DNA of 64,000 nt, from the NCBI RefSeq assembly GCF_029784135.1, contig NC_073744.1, positions 30,982,981 through 31,046,980 of the forward strand, given 5' to 3'. The notes beneath the pieces are model-generated. The model was given only the letters and a program-made list of their open reading frames with translations. It was not told the DNA's origin and did no database searches. The translations under genes were made by a program, and so were the position numbers. Shown piece after piece: positions 22,376 to 32,940 of the stretch. Numbering within the stretch: position 1 is the first letter of the stretch; every line of letters begins with the position of its first letter. The stretch is from Toxorhynchites rutilus septentrionalis. Taxonomy: Eukaryota > Arthropoda > Insecta > Diptera > Culicidae.

Positions 22376-22961
22376 CTTCAAGACAAGACTCATAGGGGAC
22401 TTCGACAAGGCGATGGACTCTCCTGTCTGCTCTTCAAGAGCGGGCTTCAACATGCGGGGCACGATTTTCAACAAGTCTAGTCAGTTTATCTGCTTCGCCG
22501 ACGACGTGGACATAATTGGAAGAACACATGCGACGGTAGCCGACTTGTATGCCTGACTGAAACACGAAGCATGGCTGTTTGGGCTTGAGATCAATGCGTC
22601 TAAGACTAAATACATGCTAGCAGGAGGGACTGATCGTAACAGAGTTCTTCTTGGTAGTAGTGTAGTGATCGACGGCGACGAGCTCGAGGTGGTGGAAGAA
22701 TTTGTCTACCTTGGCCCGTTGATAACAACTGACAACAACGTCAGCCGTGAAATTCGAAGACGCATAGTCAATGGAAGTCGTGCCTACTATGGGCTCCGCA
22801 AATCTTTGAGGTTCAACAAAGTCCAACCCAGTACGAAGTGTACAAATCCCTAATCCGACCGGTTGTTCTCTATGGGCACGAAGCATGGACGATGCTTGAA
22901 GAGGACTCACCAGCGCTCGGAGTTTTCGAACGCCGAGTGCTCAGAACAATATATGGTGGTG
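22376..22961 (+). pseudogene. RTE-clade reverse transcriptase fragment, second lineage
   Basis: The plus strand encodes SQFICFADDVDIIGRTHATV, then an in-frame stop, LKHEAWLFGLEINASKTKYM, VIDGDELEVVEEFVYLGPLI, NNVSREIRRRIV and YYGLRKSLRF, then a frameshift near 22830 before the region matching LYGHEAWTMLEEDSPALGVF. This is the back half of an RTE reverse transcriptase, including the FADD box. It stops at 22961 where a Psq/pogo-like element begins. A matching C-terminal end in the same orientation occurs at 24450-24606. Confidence 0.85.
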
Positions 22962-23632
22962 TAGGGTAACAAGGGGTGAGTTGGACATACGGGGTGATTT
23001 GGACCACCCCTTTATGTTAGTGTCAACTCCTTCTATTGTTGAACCGAATGTACCTAACGTAAAAAACTTTGGTAAAATTCGACAGGTGGAAGGAAACGGT
23101 AGCATGAACACAACAAGCACTTTGATGGTAAAAAAATATGAGTTTTCCGATCGTGGTTTTGAGGTTTTTCCCGCTGATTAAACAAACTTTTCGTGTATTC
23201 TACAGTAAAGTTCTGTTCGTCTACAGAAAAGGAACAATTTGATGCAGCGAAACTGGCAGTTTGATGCCAATAAACGAAATTAATTGCATTTTAATTTTTT
23301 CATGTTGTGTGGGGTGAATTGGTCCTACAGATTTGAGGCTTTTCTTTGGTCTAATTGATTCCAGATGCCGCTGAATTACAAAAAAAGGATAGGCAGACAA
23401 CGTTGGAAGAAGGGAAAGCTTGGAAGAGCCATCAAGAACGAATTTTCTTTGACCAAGCGTCGAAAGTGTTTGAAAATGAAAATGAAAATGAAAAGATCCA
23501 TGCAGAATTCGAGATGGTCTCAAACCAATTTTTATGGTCTGGAATTTGGCCAAGACACCTGGTATCGATCCCAGAAGACTGTTACTGATTGTAACATTAT
23601 ACCAAAATACTTTACATAGCCATAAGTATGTT
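22962..23632 (+). mobile_element. Psq/pogo-like transposon fragment, copy 1
   Basis: Starts TAGGGTAACAAGGGGTGAGT and carries GGGGTGATTTGGACC just inside. A reading frame at 23365-23619 begins MPLNYKKRIGRQRWKK, resembling the N-terminal helix-turn-helix (Psq type) of Tigger/pogo-related transposases. It matches the reverse complement of 35800-36521. Its right end is missing: homology stops near 23632, just before a 16-bp palindrome. The family assignment rests on that short motif and is tentative. Confidence 0.5.
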
Positions 23633-23636
23633 TCTT

Positions 23637-23652
23637 GACGTAGAACTACGTC
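23637..23652. repeat. 16-bp palindrome GACGTAGAACTACGTC
   Basis: Perfect palindrome apart from the central two bases, which are also complementary in order (AA/TT arms split by symmetry at the centre are approximate). Related palindromes occur at 32746, 43973 and 55553, and degraded ones near 7611 and 27423. Confidence 0.6.
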
Positions 23653-23739
23653 TTTCAGGAAGGGTGTCAAATCAGAAAACAGGTCACGTTTTTATGAAAT
23701 AAAGTCAATAACTATTTTCACTGTGAACGAATTCTCATG

Positions 23740-23890
23740 ATTTGCATACCAATCGAATCGGAAATTCTCTAAGATTTGCTTGATATGCTATACATTACAT
23801 TTCGCTAATCTCTAAACGGTTTAAATTCATGAAAACTGGAACAACTTCCTTTTTCCCATCCATTTGTTCTGCCAATTTGTGTACTAACCC
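23740..23890. repeat. Dispersed repeat, shared with 6885-7050
   Basis: Same orientation as the copy at 6885-7050, with matching blocks CGAATCGGAAATTC and ATGCTATACATTACA. Confidence 0.7.
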
Positions 23891-24049
23891 TACTCGTTTT
23901 TCGAATGCTTATAACTCGAACATTTCCTAACAGATCGGAAAGATGTTTGCATCAATTGATAGGAAATATTTCTACGCGTATATCAGAATTAATAAAATGT
24001 TATTTTTCATGAGATGAAAAATTGAATAACTGTAAAATGTCAAGCGTTA

Positions 24050-24447
24050 TCTAAACGCCCTAACTGCCAAGTTTAGATTGGTCCGATTTACGGTTTCCCC
24101 AACACAGACTTCAAAATCGATGTACCTGTGGAAATCCGCTTTGTCAAAACATACAAGTTGGGGGTATTTTATTCCCACTGAGCTGTGTTTCCCTAACACG
24201 GACATAAAAATTAATGTGCCTGGGGGAATCTGCTTTTCAAATACATGCAAGTTGGAAGTATTTTTGGTGTTGAGTACTTTTGTACTCGCTTCTCGTTGTG
24301 CAGACCGGAATATGTTTCCCTACAACGTACTTTCAAGCTGAAAATACTTGGGAAAATCGTCATTTCAGATACTAGAAGTGAATGAACTTTCTCGGTTCGA
24401 GAACTACGTAAACATGAGGTATGCAATAATTTCAGAGGAAAATGTAA
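24050..24447. repeat. Dispersed repeat with internal ~100-bp subunits, inverted copy at 34250-34650
   Basis: Subunits are marked by GTTTCCC.AACACGGAC and by TACATGCAAGTTGG or similar. The reverse complement of almost the whole stretch is found at 34250-34650 (for example TGTTTACGTAGTTCTCGAACC). No coding content. Confidence 0.75.
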
Positions 24448-24449
24448 AA

Positions 24450-24615
24450 TACGATGAGCCCAGTGAGCGAGGTGGTTGGACCAGGTGGAGCAGGACTTGG
24501 CAAGAATCGGTGCAGTCGGGAGTTGGAGAACTGCAGCCATGGATCGTGTTTATTGGCGAAAAGCTGTGAATCAGATCCAATCTCTGAATGGGATGTTGAA
24601 TCATTGTAAATAAAT
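24450..24615 (+). pseudogene. RTE-clade retrotransposon, C-terminal end and 3' tail
   Basis: One plus-strand frame (stop at about 24606) encodes LDQVEQDLARIGAVGSWRTA and then AMDRVYWRKAVNQIQS, the conserved end of RTE ORF2, followed by an AATAAATAAAATAA tail. It may be the end of the copy whose middle lies at 22376-22961, with 1.5 kb of other repeats between them. Confidence 0.75.
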
Positions 24616-24639
24616 AAAATAATCCGATGCATACAACAA

Positions 24640-26048
24640 AGCAGCTGTTCGCCCCCGACTTTTAGTAGTCCGGCAGGTATGCTGTCCTTCCCAGCTGCTT
24701 TGCCGTTCTTCAGCTCTTTCACTGTTCACAGCTTGTCCATCATCCTCAATCTCAATCATATTCCTTTCGACGACTCCATCTTCACCTTTCAACAACCCAT
24801 CAAAATGATGCTGCCAACGCTTAGCCACCTTCGATTTATCGGTAATCAGGTTCCCTTTCATGTCATTGATCATTACAGGGGTTGGCACGGTCCGGTTCCT
24901 GTTACCGTTTATCGTTTTAAAAAGCCTGGAGAAGCAATCCGCCCCCGCAAGAATTAGTTCCCAATGCTGACGTTTCTTCCGGTGATGGAGTCTCTTTTCA
25001 GCAGCTCTAGCATCACGATGTCTTCATGTGAGCATGTGAGCTCTGGCTCGGTTCTTCTTATCTGTCACTCGCTGGCTCTCCGTGTCAAACCACTCATTGG
25101 GCAAGGTTGCCACTGTTGTGCCCAACACTTCTCGCGCTGTGCTGCTGATTGTACCGTGGATATGCCTCCACTGTTCATTCATGTCTCCTATAAATTGCTC
25201 ATCGATCCGCTCATCAATTTTCTGTGAGTGTTCTGCTGCAACTCCTCGGTTGATAACCGCTGGATATTCAACCGTATCTTCCTCGTTGATCTTGATTTAA
25301 ATACGTTGGACAGCCTGGCGCTGATCTTGCATACAACGAGATAGTGATCTAAGTCGGCGTTTGGTCCCCGGAAGAACCTCACGTCTGTGACGTCTGAAAA
25401 GTGCCGACCATCTATCAAAACACGATTTGGCTGCAAGCCTCTCCGTTTGGGTGTCTCCAAGTATGCTTTCAAATGTTTGAAAATTTCAAATGATGCAAAC
25501 TTTGTGCTACAGATAGCCATGCCTCTGGCTGCGGTGAAATTTATGAGTCTCAGGCCATTGTCGTTTGTGGTAGCATGCAGGCTCTCTCTATCAATAACGG
25601 GGGGAAAGAAATCTTCCTGCCCAACCTGCGAATTTGCATCTCCGATGACGATCTTTATGTCGTGTCCTGGGCACTCTCCATACGTTTTTTCAAGGAGTTC
25701 ATAGAACTGCTCCTTCAAGTCATCAGGTTTATCATTCCTCGGTGCGTACACATTGATTAGGCTGTAGTTGAAAAATTTGCCCTTAATTCTCAACACCTAT
25801 ATACGGTCACTGATCGGTCTCCATCTAATGACACGCTTCATCTGTTTCCCAATCAGTACAAAACCGACTCCTCGTTCTCCTTTGCACCGCCACTGTAGTA
25901 GATGTGGTACTTGATTGAAATGCCCGCAATAGGATCTACTGCCCGGAATTCGCGTTCCCCCGTCAGCCGCTCGCGCCGAGACAGACGCTGTTTGAGCCGC
26001 CCCTAACCTGGGGAACAGACGCTCGAAGAAAACTGCGATGTAATCCAT
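24640..26048 (-). pseudogene. RTE-clade retrotransposon, endonuclease and start of reverse transcriptase
   Basis: Read on the minus strand from 26048. An apurinic-type endonuclease is encoded: ERGVGFVLIGKQMKRVI, then after an in-frame stop near 25797 VLRIKGKFFNYSLINVYAPR, the catalytic GDANSQVGQED and the ending PNADLDHYLVVCKI with the DH pair. After a linker comes the beginning of the reverse transcriptase (MPTPVMINDMKGNL, ELKNGKAAGKDSIPAGLL), with a frameshift near 24715. It stops near 24640. The first ~60 codons also show a frame change near 25880. It could be the 5' half of the copy ending at 20824, because both are on the minus strand and in the right order; about 110 residues of reverse transcriptase would be lost between them. 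Confidence 0.85.
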
Positions 26049-26059
26049 TTAGCATTACC

Positions 26060-26880
26060 CAGGCTGCACCACGAGGAGGCGGACTACGCTACAACCCACA
26101 GATTATTGTAATCCAATGAATAACTCCACTTCATCAAAAGTATTTACCATCGATAGCTATACACAGGGCTCGGCAAAGTCAAACCCAACTGAGGATAGTC
26201 AGGGGACTATGAAGACATCGGCCTTCGCATTCAATTGGAAATTGGTTGTGGCTTCTTCTAACAGCTTCTCTGTCAACCTAAACTAAAAGTCATTCGGGCC
26301 TTATCGTTGCTTTCTGTTCTACGACGCTCCGAGTTCGTTTGATTATTGACCGTCAAATGAACTTTACGGCATATGATAGGATTGCAAATGAACTAGTCAT
26401 TTTGACGGCGAATGCCGAAATAAACCTACTCGAAGCGAAGCGACTGACGTCGTACTTCATGTTTCATCTTCGAAAATTTTGGAACCTGGCTATGGACCCT
26501 GGAGATATGGAAATCCCCGGCAATTTGTGGATTCCAAAAGAGCTGTTCCTCTTCAGAAGTAAACCATCTTCCCACATTTTCGTAAGAATTGAAGCGTTGC
26601 TCAGTATGTGTCCCACAAATGCAGAAAGGTGGCAGTCCGAAGCAGCCAAGTGTGGTGAGCAGGCCGAAATGCCGAAACATTCATCATCTTTCGCGCAGCT
26701 TACATACTTCTTGTTGCTGCGCTCCACGCTAGAACCATAGTGCCTTCGTTAGAAGCTTCCATCCTGGGTGATCCGCAGCTATCCAGCTATGTCCAGGTCA
26801 AATTTGAGTCGACTTCTCTGATCTCGTTTGTGCGGCTCCGTCGCCAGGATCCTCAAGGTTTGGCTCTGCTGCGATGTCCT
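26060..26880. other. Sequence without a recognised gene
   Basis: A 133-codon plus-strand frame (26339-26740) exists but shows no domain I know, and overlapping minus-strand frames of 84-87 codons are equally open. It may be a remnant of an unrecognised element. Confidence 0.4.
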
Positions 26881-27135
26881 TGTGAGTATGCATAACTCGA
26901 GCTTGATTAGTAAATGGAACCAAATCTGACATAGAGGTTCTATGGGGCAATAAATGTTTCTATGGTGGTTCGACACTCCTCCTCCTCTCTATGTGGGGGG
27001 TGGGGGTCTGCATAACCCGAGAAATAATCAAGCAAATAAAACCAAATTTGGCATGTGGAGGTTTTAGGGGACAATAAATGCTTCTATGGTGGTTCGACAC
27101 TCCTCCTCCTCTCTAAGTGGGGGGGTGCAAAACTC
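26881..27135. repeat. Tandem ~124-bp repeat (two units), family also at 44870-45195
   Basis: Each unit contains GCATAACTCGAG or CCCGAG, CCAAAT.TG.CAT, GGGGCAATAAATG or GGGACAATAAATG, and TTCTATGGTGGTTCGACACT. Inverted relatives occur at 44870-45195. Noncoding. Confidence 0.8.
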
Positions 27136-27289
27136 GTCAATATTGTCATATTCCCTGTAGTTATGAGATGTGGGATAATGGTGCTGATGTAACAAGTATA
27201 TAATCGACTGTAACCGAGTCTATGTCAATTGCGGAAAAGACCACCGGAATAGCGTTCAAGGTAAATTTTCAATGCATTGACATGAAACA

Positions 27290-27490
27290 AATTGTGACAT
27301 ACGATCAGCTAGATTATCGTCAACTGATTTTACAAAAAAAAACATTCCAGGGCGATCATACCATTCTACTAAATAGTTGTTTCTAAAATTTCATATAAAC
27401 AAGCGACTTATATAAGATAACAGCGTAGTTCTATGTCAACAACACGGTCGTTTCTTAGACACAACCTCCTATAATTTTTCCATTATTGCG
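27290..27490 (-). repeat. Dispersed repeat, family of 32700-32860 and 55515-55690
   Basis: Shares, in reverse complement, the run GGTTGTGTCTAAGA.ACGA.CG, a palindrome remnant at 27423-27437 (GCGTAGTTCTATGTC), and CGCTTGTTTAT. Confidence 0.65.
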
Positions 27491-27499
27491 GCTTCAAGC

Positions 27500-28252
27500 A
27501 TTCAAGTTCATTCGCCTCCATCTTTGCCACTTGTGAGACTATCAATGGAGGGTCCTGGGATATATCACACGATCGCTGAGGATTCCAAATTTCTCTAGTT
27601 TTAGGCAATCGATTACTCTTTCTCTATGGAATCACCAACGTTAGCTAGGAGCACTAAAATCCCCTAGATTTAGATTATCGGATGTTTGGTTTGGCTCCTC
27701 CTATCTGGAGTCACCAATATTACCCAGGTAACTTATTTTCTTGGTCCATTGTTTTCGTTGGATGACGGTTTTTTCCAAAAATTGAGCCACCTAAAAATTT
27801 TACCTTTCAGCAAAATTTTCTTAATGGGACAGTCCCCTTCTTGAAGGTAGTTCCCGACAAGGGGTCACTCATTCTTCGGAATCCGACTGCTCCAGAATAG
27901 TCCGTCCGAGCGAAGCAAGTGACTACTATTCGGTTATAGAACTAAGGTAAGAATTCTTCTCCTAGCTTGGAACTATAATGAAAGACCTTCTCTACTCAGC
28001 CAATCAAAACCGAATCGGTTTTCTGCCTGCCTATTTGCCAGTGTGGGATTTTTTTGTTCTGTGTCCTCTATTCTTATCTTTCACTATGCTACCGGTGTAG
28101 GTTCTCAAATAAACATGTACATTATGTCCTCGTTTGTGTAGGGTTTTTTTCCCGCAGGCATTGATTTGTTTACATTGGTCCCTTTTTAGTGCTTTCAAGC
28201 AAATGTTTCAATTTCAATAAGTTTATTACACGCTTGTTTGCGCTTAAATATC
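27500..28252. other. Sequence without a recognised gene
   Basis: AT-rich DNA with no domain-bearing frame and no clear repeat structure. Confidence 0.4.
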
Positions 28253-28256
28253 TTAA

Positions 28257-28646
28257 CACGTCCGACGCCCAACGTGACGTTTTGGAGTTTCTTGCAGGGC
28301 CCAACTTGCGAATAAATTAATCAATGAAGATCAAACTTAGTTTGTAGATAACTTTTACATGATCTAGCAATGTTTGTTTTCAGTTGAAGACGAATTGATA
28401 ACAATAACACATGCCAAAGTCATATTATAGGGATTTAGCAAAAGACTACAGTACAAACCATCCGTACTATTAATTAATAAAAAGTATTGTATAAACAGTA
28501 TAATATTATGGTTATGATTTTATTATTTTTCTTCGTATCCTATAGTTACATTTAGGTGTCTATTCTATCAAATTACTTCTAAAAATCCTATTCAATTTGA
28601 ACGAGGAAAGTGTCACCCATATCTGGGTGACGGGGCGTCGAAAGTG
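28257..28646. mobile_element. 390-bp MITE flanked by TTAA
   Basis: TTAA occurs at 28253-28256 and 28647-28650. The termini are CACGTCCGACGCCC at the left and, read inward from the right, CACTTTCGACGCCCC. A TTAA duplication is the mark of piggyBac-type transposition. A perfect 8-base inverted repeat (GTCACCCA / TGGGTGAC around TATC, 28612-28631) lies near the right end. There is no transposase. Confidence 0.65.
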
Positions 28647-28659
28647 TTAATCTAAGCTA

Positions 28660-30900
28660 GATCCGTAACAACCCCTTCTCTTAACCTTGAGAAAGACTAC
28701 TGATTCCTTGCCGGCTGGATCGAAACTCGCTCACAAACAGACGGGGATTTATTTAGAACATTTGCTCTTTTATCAGTGTCTATGGAATAATCACTGCATT
28801 TGCATTTCGAGCGAGCTATTTCCGCACGACTGATTCGTAGTGGTTGTATCTCGCCGCTACATGAGTTGTTCGTTATAGACGGCACGATTGGCGAATTTTA
28901 TGCCAATTCGTTTTAGCAGTTGGCAGCACCGCCTCCGATAGCAGTGAAACGTTGTAGGTGGGTCTCACATGGGTCTTTAAACTTAACTTTGCATACTTGA
29001 AATATTCGAAAAAGAATTAGACAACTTTTTTAAAATGGCCAAAAAATTTGAATATTTTCTTGATATTTTACCAAAAATTATAACTCAATAACTATGATAC
29101 CTCCAAAATGTAGTAAATTGTTTGAAGTTTCATAATAAAATAGCAAATTTGTTTAAAAAAATAGCTGAAATTCATTTTTCTCAAAAACGTATTTTTCTAA
29201 ATTCTCAAAATATTAGATGAATAGTCCTTTCGCAGTTCAATTCAAATGTTTCTTTATTGAAAATATTAGAGCACATATAAAACCGAAATGTACATTGTGT
29301 GAAATTGACACAGGTGATTTCCGAACGCACAAAAAGGTGAAATGGAAGTGTTAAAAATAGGGGCGTATTTTACACAGTTTTCCTCCGTTCCCTTCGAAAT
29401 CAGATTATACTTCGATTGCGAAGCTCTGATTCCGATCCGATTTCGATTCCGAAGTAATAATGCCATCGAATCCGTATTCCCGTAAAAAATCAAACGAATT
29501 TGTAGAACAACGAACATCTCCATATATCTGGCCTCTCTGGTGCTGTCGGTGCATCATTGACATCCGTCGCGAGTGAGTCAAATCTGTTATCTTTTTTCGC
29601 ACCCCCTTCCGTTCCATCTCGTTCGGAAACCGGAGCCGGCGGTAAGTTGACGAGTGCAGCCCATCGCATCCGGCGCTGTTGTGATGGATGGTGTGACAGA
29701 GCTTAAATTTGGTGAGTAGTCATAAATTACCCCGCGGGAACTGGGTGCCGCGGTTCCCGGAACTGTATCCATACGCTGCATTGGGCAGTAAATCAAAACG
29801 TTGCTTACCTTGGGCCCCGGGGGCGTTGCAGTCGGAAATGCTCGCCCCGCCTCAGACGGAAAGTACTGTTGCTCAATTTTTCACAACATTAAAACGTTTC
29901 GCGGACGAGTTGCGGGGAAATTGTGCTGCCGGGAGCGGAATTTATGTGACAAAAACCGGACATCAAACGTGAACAGGAATGTTGAAGTGAAAGTGAAATT
30001 CCGTGGCGCAAGAAATTATGAGGATTTGTGCATTTTGGTGTTCTCCCGAAACAATTAATTTTGTCAAATCCGAAGCGGATGCGGACTTATTTGCCCGTTT
30101 AATCGCCATTCAAAAGAAAACTCATAAATATAAATCATCCGTCCACAGTTGTCCATCTTTTCGCATAACTTTCCGAATCTTAAGACCTACCCCCTCTCTG
30201 CGAAATGACTCTCGTCGCTTGGACAATGCCAAAACCCTTAAAAAAATAACAAATTTCATTGCACTGCATAAAAATGTAATCCGTTTTAATTTTCCTGCTT
30301 GTTTCGTCATTTCTTCCCCTTCCGATCATTCTTCGCACTTTCCATTGTGTGTAGGTTTGTGAGTGTGGGAAATCGCGAATGGAAAACTTTTGCGAGGGGC
30401 CCTCCGAAGAGGACCCTACCGAGCCACCCTCATTTATCGTATTGTCAAGTTTCGGGAGAGGCCTTTCCTATCGGTGCTAGAGATATCGCAATAATAACCT
30501 TTTTTTATGGTTCAGCGGACCCTCGCTAACGGGAAATTAGAATCAGACTGGTGGAAAAGCGGGGCATTATATCATGATCCCCTCGTTTCTTCTTTTTTTT
30601 ACACAGATTTTCGTGTAGAGAATCCCGCTGGAATGGAAAAGAGTGGGTGCGGAAACAGTTATGTGGCAGTTTGGAGCTTATTTCCCAGCGTGAAAAGAGG
30701 TAAAGGAAGGCCAATCTGATGGGATTTGGCTCGCTCTTCTTGTACTTGCGCGATTTTTATTGGAAAATAATTGAAGACTATGCAATTCCGTAGGGCGAGG
30801 GAAGGATTACCGGAAAATAATTTTTTGGTCGACTTAGCATGAGAACTGGTGGCGATTTGGAGAATCGTGTAGCTAGAAATTAAACAAAAAAAATGAATTC
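28660..30900. other. Sequence without a recognised gene, including a GC-richer stretch
   Basis: 28990-29240 is AT-rich low-complexity DNA. 29590-29960 is distinctly GC-richer and less repeat-like than its surroundings (for example CCCGCGGGAACTGGG near 29731), so it could belong to a host gene or promoter, but no frame shows a known domain. I cannot support a gene here. Confidence 0.35.
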
Positions 30901-30910
30901 TATATATCTG

Positions 30911-31065
30911 AACGTTTCGAATTGGAAATGGGGCGAAGACGCCGTTTTCTGGTCGGATCTGACGTCGGCCCACTACTCGATGCGATCGTGAGAGGAAATG
31001 GGGCGGCTGAATATCGATGTGGTACCCAAGTCGGCGAACCCGCACAACGGCCCCCAGCTGCGTCC
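30911..31065 (+). pseudogene. Fragment of a DD37E-type mariner transposase
   Basis: One frame reads EDAVFWSDLTSAHYS, a stop codon, then NIDVVPKSANPHNGPQLRPI. This matches the segment around the second aspartate and the approach to the third acidic residue in the complete transposase at 33097-34044 (FWPDLASCHYS ... PELRPI). The final catalytic glutamate is replaced (RPIV). Only about 50 codons remain and no inverted repeats are seen. Confidence 0.65.
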
Positions 31066-31076
31066 CATCGTAAATT

Positions 31077-31115
31077 TCCACTTCCACTTCCACTTTCACT
31101 TTCACTTTCACTTCC
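31077..31115. repeat. Hexanucleotide microsatellite (CACTTC/CACTTT)n
   Basis: About 40 bp of CACTTC and CACTTT words directly after the transposase fragment. Confidence 0.85.
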
Positions 31116-31119
31116 TTCT

Positions 31120-32130
31120 CAATGTAGTATTACCATCCTGAATCATATTTCGGACACTTTGTCTGATGACATAACTATAAAATTAATATCACAATTGCTT
31201 CTTTAGAGTAATCCCTTGGTTTCACTATCATTTCATATGAGAACTAAATTTGAATTTTAACATAATCGGCAAAAATCTATCAACACTACTCACTATCGTT
31301 TGTGTTTGACGTTTCCTTAGCTTGAGCACGTAGAATTTACCCGTTCATCAATATTTAAATTTCTCCCGTGTTTCATCAGTTCTCATCATCGTCAACGGAT
31401 TACTGTGATTGCTTGGTAAGTGTTTTGCCGTTGACTATAAAATATAAGTGTAATGTGTAATGCAATTGTAATGTAATGCAATTTTAGTTAAAAAAATTAC
31501 CAATGAAAGTGTCCGAAAATTTGAATTCAATCTGTCCAAAATTTATTTTGGTGTCCGAAGTTTGATTTTTATTCGCATTTTATTCGATAATTTTTTATGT
31601 TTGCAATCAAATCGGTATCAAAGTACAAAGCTTAAAAGCAAATTGAACTAATTTATTGAAAATATGTTCATGTTTTCTGCATCATATGCCTTAAGCGCCC
31701 GAAATATAATTCAGAACGGTACTTACGTCGTTTTTATCAGTACTTAGCAAGTATTATGCCAAGCAATACACCTTGTATGTATTCTTAGTAACAAGTTCTA
31801 GAATAAATCGTATGATAATTCGACGTGGTCAGGACAGCACATTCTACGATGTCGTGAATATTCATGGTCGACATTTATGCGAAGGTAGAGAGTGAACGAT
31901 TACGAATCCTTCGACACATTCAACAGAAGCGGTTCGAGGAAGAATACATTCACTTGCGAGACGCCATCATGAGCAACGCCGACACAGCCTTTGCTTTTTC
32001 GGTGGTTGTAGTGTGGTTGCATTTTGGTGGTGGTTTTCCCCGTCCGCCAAGGCATTTTATTTCGTTGTAACCGTTCAAGGAGGAAGTCTCATGGGTTTTC
32101 TTTTTTCTGCTTAAAATTCTGATTCCAGCT
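31120..32130. other. Sequence without a recognised gene
   Basis: A 68-codon plus-strand frame at 31864-32070 (MVDIYAKVESERLRILRHIQ...) has a charged, protein-like start and may be a fossil of an unidentified element or gene, but I cannot assign it. Confidence 0.35.
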
Positions 32131-32700
32131 GGAAAGTATGGATTAGGGTGCCAATGAATGTATGGAAAAAAATTGACCCTAAAATTTCAAAAAGTTACCC
32201 TATACAAAATGTTTACCACCTCGAAATAAGGCCCTATGCCAAATATTAGCTCAATCGGACTTAAGGGAAAGTGGCGCAAAGCGGTCAAAGTTTGAGTTTT
32301 TTGAAAATCGAAAAATCACCCAAGGGGGGAGTAAAGGAAATCGGCGTTTTCGAAAAAAAAATTTGGATGCCAAATGTCTTAAAATTGCATGAAACGTTGA
32401 GATCTAGTGTCATCTCGAAAAAAAAATTGTCAAAAATCGATACTCTGGGACATGGGACTGGAACTGGAACTTTTCAAAATAAAATTAGATGCCAAATGTC
32501 TTAAAATTGCATGGTACATCGAGATTTACAGTTATCTCAAAAAATTTTCTTTGTTTAAAGTCGACTTTTTAGAGCCAAAAAAAATTTTTTTTACTTTTTT
32601 TTCGGGATAACAGTATATCTTGACGAGTAATGCAATTTTAAGAAATTTAGCCCTAACAATATTTCTTGAAAACCCCGATTTCGGTGATCTTTCGTTTTTG
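32130..32700 (+). repeat. Dispersed repeat with internal duplication, family also at 40655-40995
   Basis: Shared words are CCCTATGCCAAATATTAGCTC, AATCGGACTT, AAAGTTTGAGTTTTTTGAAA and AAATCACCCAAG. The segment GATGCCAAATGTCTTAAAAT occurs twice about 120 bp apart. Noncoding. Confidence 0.7.
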
Positions 32701-32860
32701 AAAAAAAAGTAAGCGGTTGTATCTAGGACACGATCGCATATTTTCGACGTAGAACTACGCAATTATATTGTGCAATCCACTTGTTTACCACTTCGAATAT
32801 TATTTTAGAATGCATCGAAATTTTTGTAATAGATTAGGTTCTTCGTTAAAAATAAATTTG
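32700..32860 (+). repeat. Dispersed repeat with GACGTAGAACTACG palindrome
   Basis: Contains GCGGTTGTATCTAGGACACG, the palindrome at 32746-32761, then CACTTGTTTACCACTTCG and ATTATTTTAGAATGCAT, matching 55515-55690. Confidence 0.7.
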
Positions 32861-32940
32861 ATGAACGTCCTTTTACGTTTGATATGATACCTAGGACTAT
32901 CAAAATATGTGAACGGAAGAATTGTCAAAAGATCATTGTA

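Noticed and set aside
26339..26740. 133-codon frame as a host gene
   Set aside because: No recognised domain, and the opposite strand is equally open; evidence is insufficient.
31864..32070. 68-codon frame starting MVDIYAKVESERL as an exon
   Set aside because: The start looks protein-like, but no family was recognised and no splice context could be supported.
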